A stretch of DNA of 7,839 bases. It comes from an uncultured Oscillospiraceae bacterium (GTDB lineage Bacteria > Bacillota > Clostridia > Oscillospirales > Oscillospiraceae). A program made the translations under genes and the position numbers. The notes under the pieces were generated by a model. The model was not told where the DNA came from. It saw only the letters and a list, made by a program, of their open reading frames with translations, and searched no databases. The stretch covers positions 1 through 7,839 of the forward strand of contig CAKTTR010000080.1 in the NCBI GenBank assembly GCA_934615645.1, in the 5' to 3' direction. Shown one piece after another: positions 5,801 to 7,839 of the stretch (positions within the stretch are counted from its first letter, which is position 1; the number at the start of each line of letters is the position of its first letter).

Positions 5801-7839
5801 CCACGTCGACCCGGCGACGCCCCAGGGCACGAACCTGGTCTACAGCGTGGAGGCCGGGACCTATCGCGACGGCGAGGCGGCCCTGACCTTTGCCCAGGAG
5901 GCTGCATCCGTCAGCGTCCAGGCGCCTTACCGCATCACGGCGGATATCATGACCGTCGGCGGCAACGGCAAGATCTATGTGACAAAGGCCGACGGCTCCA
6001 AGCCCGGGAAGATGCAGGTCTACCTGGTCCGCGACGGCGAGGAGGACGAGCTGGTCGGCACGACGAACCGTTCCGGCGTCCTGGTGACGAACCGCTTCTG
6101 CCGTACGGTTGGCGAGAAATTCTGCATCTATGCCAAGGCGGAGGACGGCCTGTCCTTCCAGTACAATGGCACGACCACCGGCATGGGCAGCGACGAGGTC
6201 ACGCCGACGAACGTGCGCCTCAATGCCGTCAAGGATCCGGCGACGAGCATGGGCGTCTCCTGGTTCAGTGCACCGGAGTATACGGAAAAGGCTGCGGTCG
6301 TCCAGTATGTGGAAAAGAGCGCGTACGATTCCGGCAAGTATAACTTTACGAGCGAAGACGGCACCTGCACGAAGCACTCCTTCACCGGCGACAACGCTGC
6401 TTCGCAGATGAACACAGCCACCATGACCGGCTTGAAGCCCGGCACGACCTACTGCTACCGCGTCGGCGACGGCGTGGACGGCCACTGGTCGGAGATCGCG
6501 GAATTCACGACGGATACCGCCAAGCAGGACACCAGCTTCTTCATCCTGGGCGACACCCAGCTCTCCGGCAATGCGGAAGCGGATGCGGAGGACATCGCGA
6601 CCCTGCGCGCCCTGGCGGCGAAGATCAGGGACACCGGCGCGACCTTCGGCCTGCAGACCGGCGACTATATCGACAACGCGGGCGAGCTGGGCAGCTGGGA
6701 TGAGATCCAGAGCCTGTTTGCCGAGGAATTTGCCCGCTATCCCATCGTCCAGGTCATGGGCAACCATGAGTACTACGGCGATCTCTCCGGCCAGCACGCC
6801 GAGACGGCGTTCAACCTGCCGGACGAGGATTTCTACTCTGTGGAATACGGCAATGTTTACATGGCTGTCATCAACTGCAACGCAAACCTGGAAGCTGCGG
6901 CGAAGTGGCTTGTCCAGGATGCAGCCAAGTCGGATTGCCCCTGGAAGGTCCTGACAGTCCACCAGCCGCCTTACTACACGAACCCCAAGGGCTCCAGCGC
7001 CAACTATCACGATGCCCTGCCGGCAGCCGTGGATGAAGCGGGGATCGACTTTGTATTCTCCGGCCATGACCATGCCTATGCCCGCACCGAGCCCCTGACC
7101 GGCGGCAAGGTCGACAGCGAAAACGGCGCGGTCTACATGATCTGCGGCGACCTGGGCGAAAAGTCCCGGAGCAGCAGCTACATCGCGGAGGACAACGAAG
7201 ACTTCCACTTTGCAACGATCGACCAGAACTACGACGCCATCTATCTCGTCGCCAGCACGTCCGGCAACGACATGACCGTCACGGCGTATAACGTCGATGG
7301 TACGGTCGTCGACAGCTACACGATGCACCATACGACGGCCTGCGAGCGCGACGGCCACAAGTACGTCTACGACCGTGCGGCCGGGACCCTGGCCTGCTCC
7401 GTCTGCGGCGAGTCGAATGCCCGCTACACCGGCTGGGCGACGGACAGCATCAACGGCGGCAGCATGTACTTCCTGGCGGGCCGCTACAAGACGGGCTGGT
7501 TCCGCACCGGCCTCAAGGCGGAGGATGTCCACCACTTCGACGAGAAGACGGGCATTGCCCACAAGGTCACCATCGTGGAGGATGTCCCCACGACCTGCAC
7601 CGTCCGCGGCCACTTCAAGCTGCGTTGCGAATGCGGCCAGACCTACGCGGACGATTATGAAGCCCCCATGGGCCACCACTTTGACGCGTTTACCCGCCCG
7701 GACGGCAGCGTCTATTACGTCTGCTCCACCTGCGGCGAGATCTCCGACACGAACCTGCCCTTTATCGATCTGGAGCCGAATGCCTGGTATCTGGACGCGG
7801 TTGACTTCGTCTACCAGAGCCAGTACTTCAGCGGTACCT
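2841..7839 (+). CDS. Giant secreted multidomain phosphodiester glycosidase / metallophosphoesterase, SLH-anchored (3' end off window)
   Basis: An open frame of 1666 codons with no stop before the right edge. A signal peptide (1-31, cleavage ALA|KA) precedes a NAGPA-type phosphodiester glycosidase domain (about 95-312) with INADYFN (138-144), RNSIG (226-230), DGR (243-245) and YLDGGGSAT (271-279). The human homologue removes GlcNAc from GlcNAc-1-P-6-mannose diesters. Next come Ig-like modules (315-503), a jelly-roll, carbohydrate-binding-like module (507-791, ending YFDNFRLVYGD), another Ig-like module (797-900), a cohesin-like module (905-1027), a further beta module, a purple-acid-phosphatase-type Fn3 domain (1121-1228) and a metallophosphoesterase (about 1232-1450). 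The last has GDTQ (D1238), GDYID (1274-1278), GNHE (1307-1310), H1374 and GHDHAY (1408-1413). GDxxD replaces the GDxxY of true purple acid phosphatases, so a purple Tyr-Fe centre is unlikely. Cys-pair modules (1501-1632) surround a YTGW...KTGW aromatic stretch, then an SLH repeat begins (1640 on). Substrates are unknown; both enzyme calls rest on motifs. Confidence 0.93.
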   Translation, partial: MKETKRPLARGGLCLLLICALLISICPAALAKAAPVPLPEDKMLISQTDYDIAPGMTESQVILNNAEGSNQVLGYMATISPGAQVTFKASYGSYYTKGSTPKSRAALAESGLKWDLRTTTSQAKSYEAATGDTVVTAINADYFNMQTGQCTGYLIMEGNLIQTGRLYDDGSKAYEPYFAVLKDGSYVIRDAGTPTDDVMEAISGPFYLVKNGEICDGLDPTGKAPRNSIGMKADGTVVLFMADGRQGVSNGMTLYEIAEMQKAQGVVTSIYLDGGGSATYASRHGGGSLEIQNHPSDGAERVVASSLLVVSTAKQTGKFDHAVLEPNNALYIAGAKVQFTASGVDAGGYAAEIPAGCKWALSDKAYGTIDASGLFQSNGTCGTVTVNLMRGDEVVGTTAIEVQEPDELYFASRSLNLSFKQSSDLGLTAKYKTRAMELGGYVFDWTITPASADQKPADIGTFDGNTFTAVKAKDTRSATVTVSYKKADSTVMTDTISLEIGRMPTVLFDFEPDAEGNLLKVGNSDWGNASYGNAFGDENMELTYISWDDETNLPGTVTKRGPFTFGGEYISNIYDKTYDPTAYILGSAGYTFFTWHTSYMQENSATAEIVNADRGQVRFGDYALRLDYDYTNLNPGYRNVNEYLYYCSTSEEAKTDLYAGYEIDGTPSGLGVWIYAPEGTPNYWLWTNIAYYDANSDSYKRGYLHFKTQEGRSIQYNGIYWDGWMYCEADLTPYAQYVTPEHPLKLVNGMPLILMTFIPGGSASENGDKIPMGDFAKGSIYFDNFRLVYGDTVDDMDNPEITALQLNGTEAAADGSTVVTSSKVDITAAFQDPVNDNTTGINTEKTAIYVDGQRQTLTKSTETAAAASVTLPNGTHSVTLNVIDGFGNLSTTTRYFTVKDAKSSYGAVVLTGKEMAELGKDYTLTLTSAGSDKLNDVTAKIRFNASFGTPSVTFPAGSTGKSTLDGDILNLEISGAVKSGALATVTFHVDPATPQGTNLVYSVEAGTYRDGEAALTFAQEAASVSVQAPYRITADIMTVGGNGKIYVTKADGSKPGKMQVYLVRDGEEDELVGTTNRSGVLVTNRFCRTVGEKFCIYAKAEDGLSFQYNGTTTGMGSDEVTPTNVRLNAVKDPATSMGVSWFSAPEYTEKAAVVQYVEKSAYDSGKYNFTSEDGTCTKHSFTGDNAASQMNTATMTGLKPGTTYCYRVGDGVDGHWSEIAEFTTDTAKQDTSFFILGDTQLSGNAEADAEDIATLRALAAKIRDTGATFGLQTGDYIDNAGELGSWDEIQSLFAEEFARYPIVQVMGNHEYYGDLSGQHAETAFNLPDEDFYSVEYGNVYMAVINCNANLEAAAKWLVQDAAKSDCPWKVLTVHQPPYYTNPKGSSANYHDALPAAVDEAGIDFVFSGHDHAYARTEPLTGGKVDSENGAVYMICGDLGEKSRSSSYIAEDNEDFHFATIDQNYDAIYLVASTSGNDMTVTAYNVDGTVVDSYTMHHTTACERDGHKYVYDRAAGTLACSVCGESNARYTGWATDSINGGSMYFLAGRYKTGWFRTGLKAEDVHHFDEKTGIAHKVTIVEDVPTTCTVRGHFKLRCECGQTYADDYEAPMGHHFDAFTRPDGSVYYVCSTCGEISDTNLPFIDLEPNAWYLDAVDFVYQSQYFSGT
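7758..7839 (+). other. Start of an SLH domain cut by the window edge
   Basis: Residues 1640-1666 of the giant protein (PFIDLEPNAWYLDAV followed by an aromatic FSGT end) match the start of an SLH repeat: F-x-D, the AWY motif, an amphipathic helix and the G after Phe-Ser. SLH repeats usually come in threes at a terminus, so roughly 150 more residues and then a stop are expected just beyond the window. Confidence 0.8.

Noticed and set aside
2676..7679. Long minus-strand open frame of 1667 codons
   Set aside because: It is exactly codon-aligned antisense to the multidomain surface enzyme, has monotonous Ala/Val/Arg/Asp/Gly-rich composition and no recognisable domain. The plus strand has a signal peptide, promoter, Shine-Dalgarno and several enzyme motifs.
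1..7839. Mobile element, CRISPR array, tRNA or rRNA
   Set aside because: No transposase motifs, no regularly spaced repeats, no cloverleaf or rRNA-like sequence seen on either strand.

Overview
The window looks like chromosome from a GC-rich, Gram-positive Clostridia-type bacterium, plausibly a gut Oscillospiraceae-like organism (inference). The reasons are very GC-rich third codon positions, sigma-A-type promoters, perfect AAGGAGG-type Shine-Dalgarno sites, signal peptides, and S-layer homology (SLH) domains used to anchor large modular surface proteins. There is no RNA gene, mobile element or CRISPR array that I can support.

Layout. Positions 1-176 are a convergent terminator zone with three hairpins, ending transcription of a gene off the left edge (+ strand) and of the minus-strand gene. 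Positions 177-2474 (minus) encode a secreted CotH-kinase-family protein with three C-terminal SLH domains. Positions 2475-2840 are an AT-richer divergent control region. Its minus-strand promoter (2590-2617) feeds a roughly 110-nt leader with two hairpins, a small upstream ORF and an oddly distant Shine-Dalgarno. Its plus-strand promoter (2760-2788) is near consensus, and phased A/T tracts and an inverted repeat lie upstream of it. Positions 2841-7839 (plus) encode one giant secreted protein that runs off the right edge: at least 1666 residues with a signal peptide, NAGPA-type phosphodiester glycosidase, Ig-like and jelly-roll modules, a cohesin-like module, a purple-acid-phosphatase-like metallophosphoesterase, Cys-pair modules and the start of an SLH domain.

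Both genes encode exported, SLH-anchored proteins transcribed from one shared intergenic region. One has a kinase-family fold and the other carries two phospho-linkage-cleaving domains. This suggests, but does not prove, a surface module that adds and removes phosphate groups on cell-envelope or host glycoconjugates. The most unusual regulatory detail is the start of the CotH-family gene. Its perfect Shine-Dalgarno lies 33 nt from the start codon, and a perfect 7-bp hairpin fills most of the gap. A 34-codon upstream ORF also ends in an ATGA overlap with the start.
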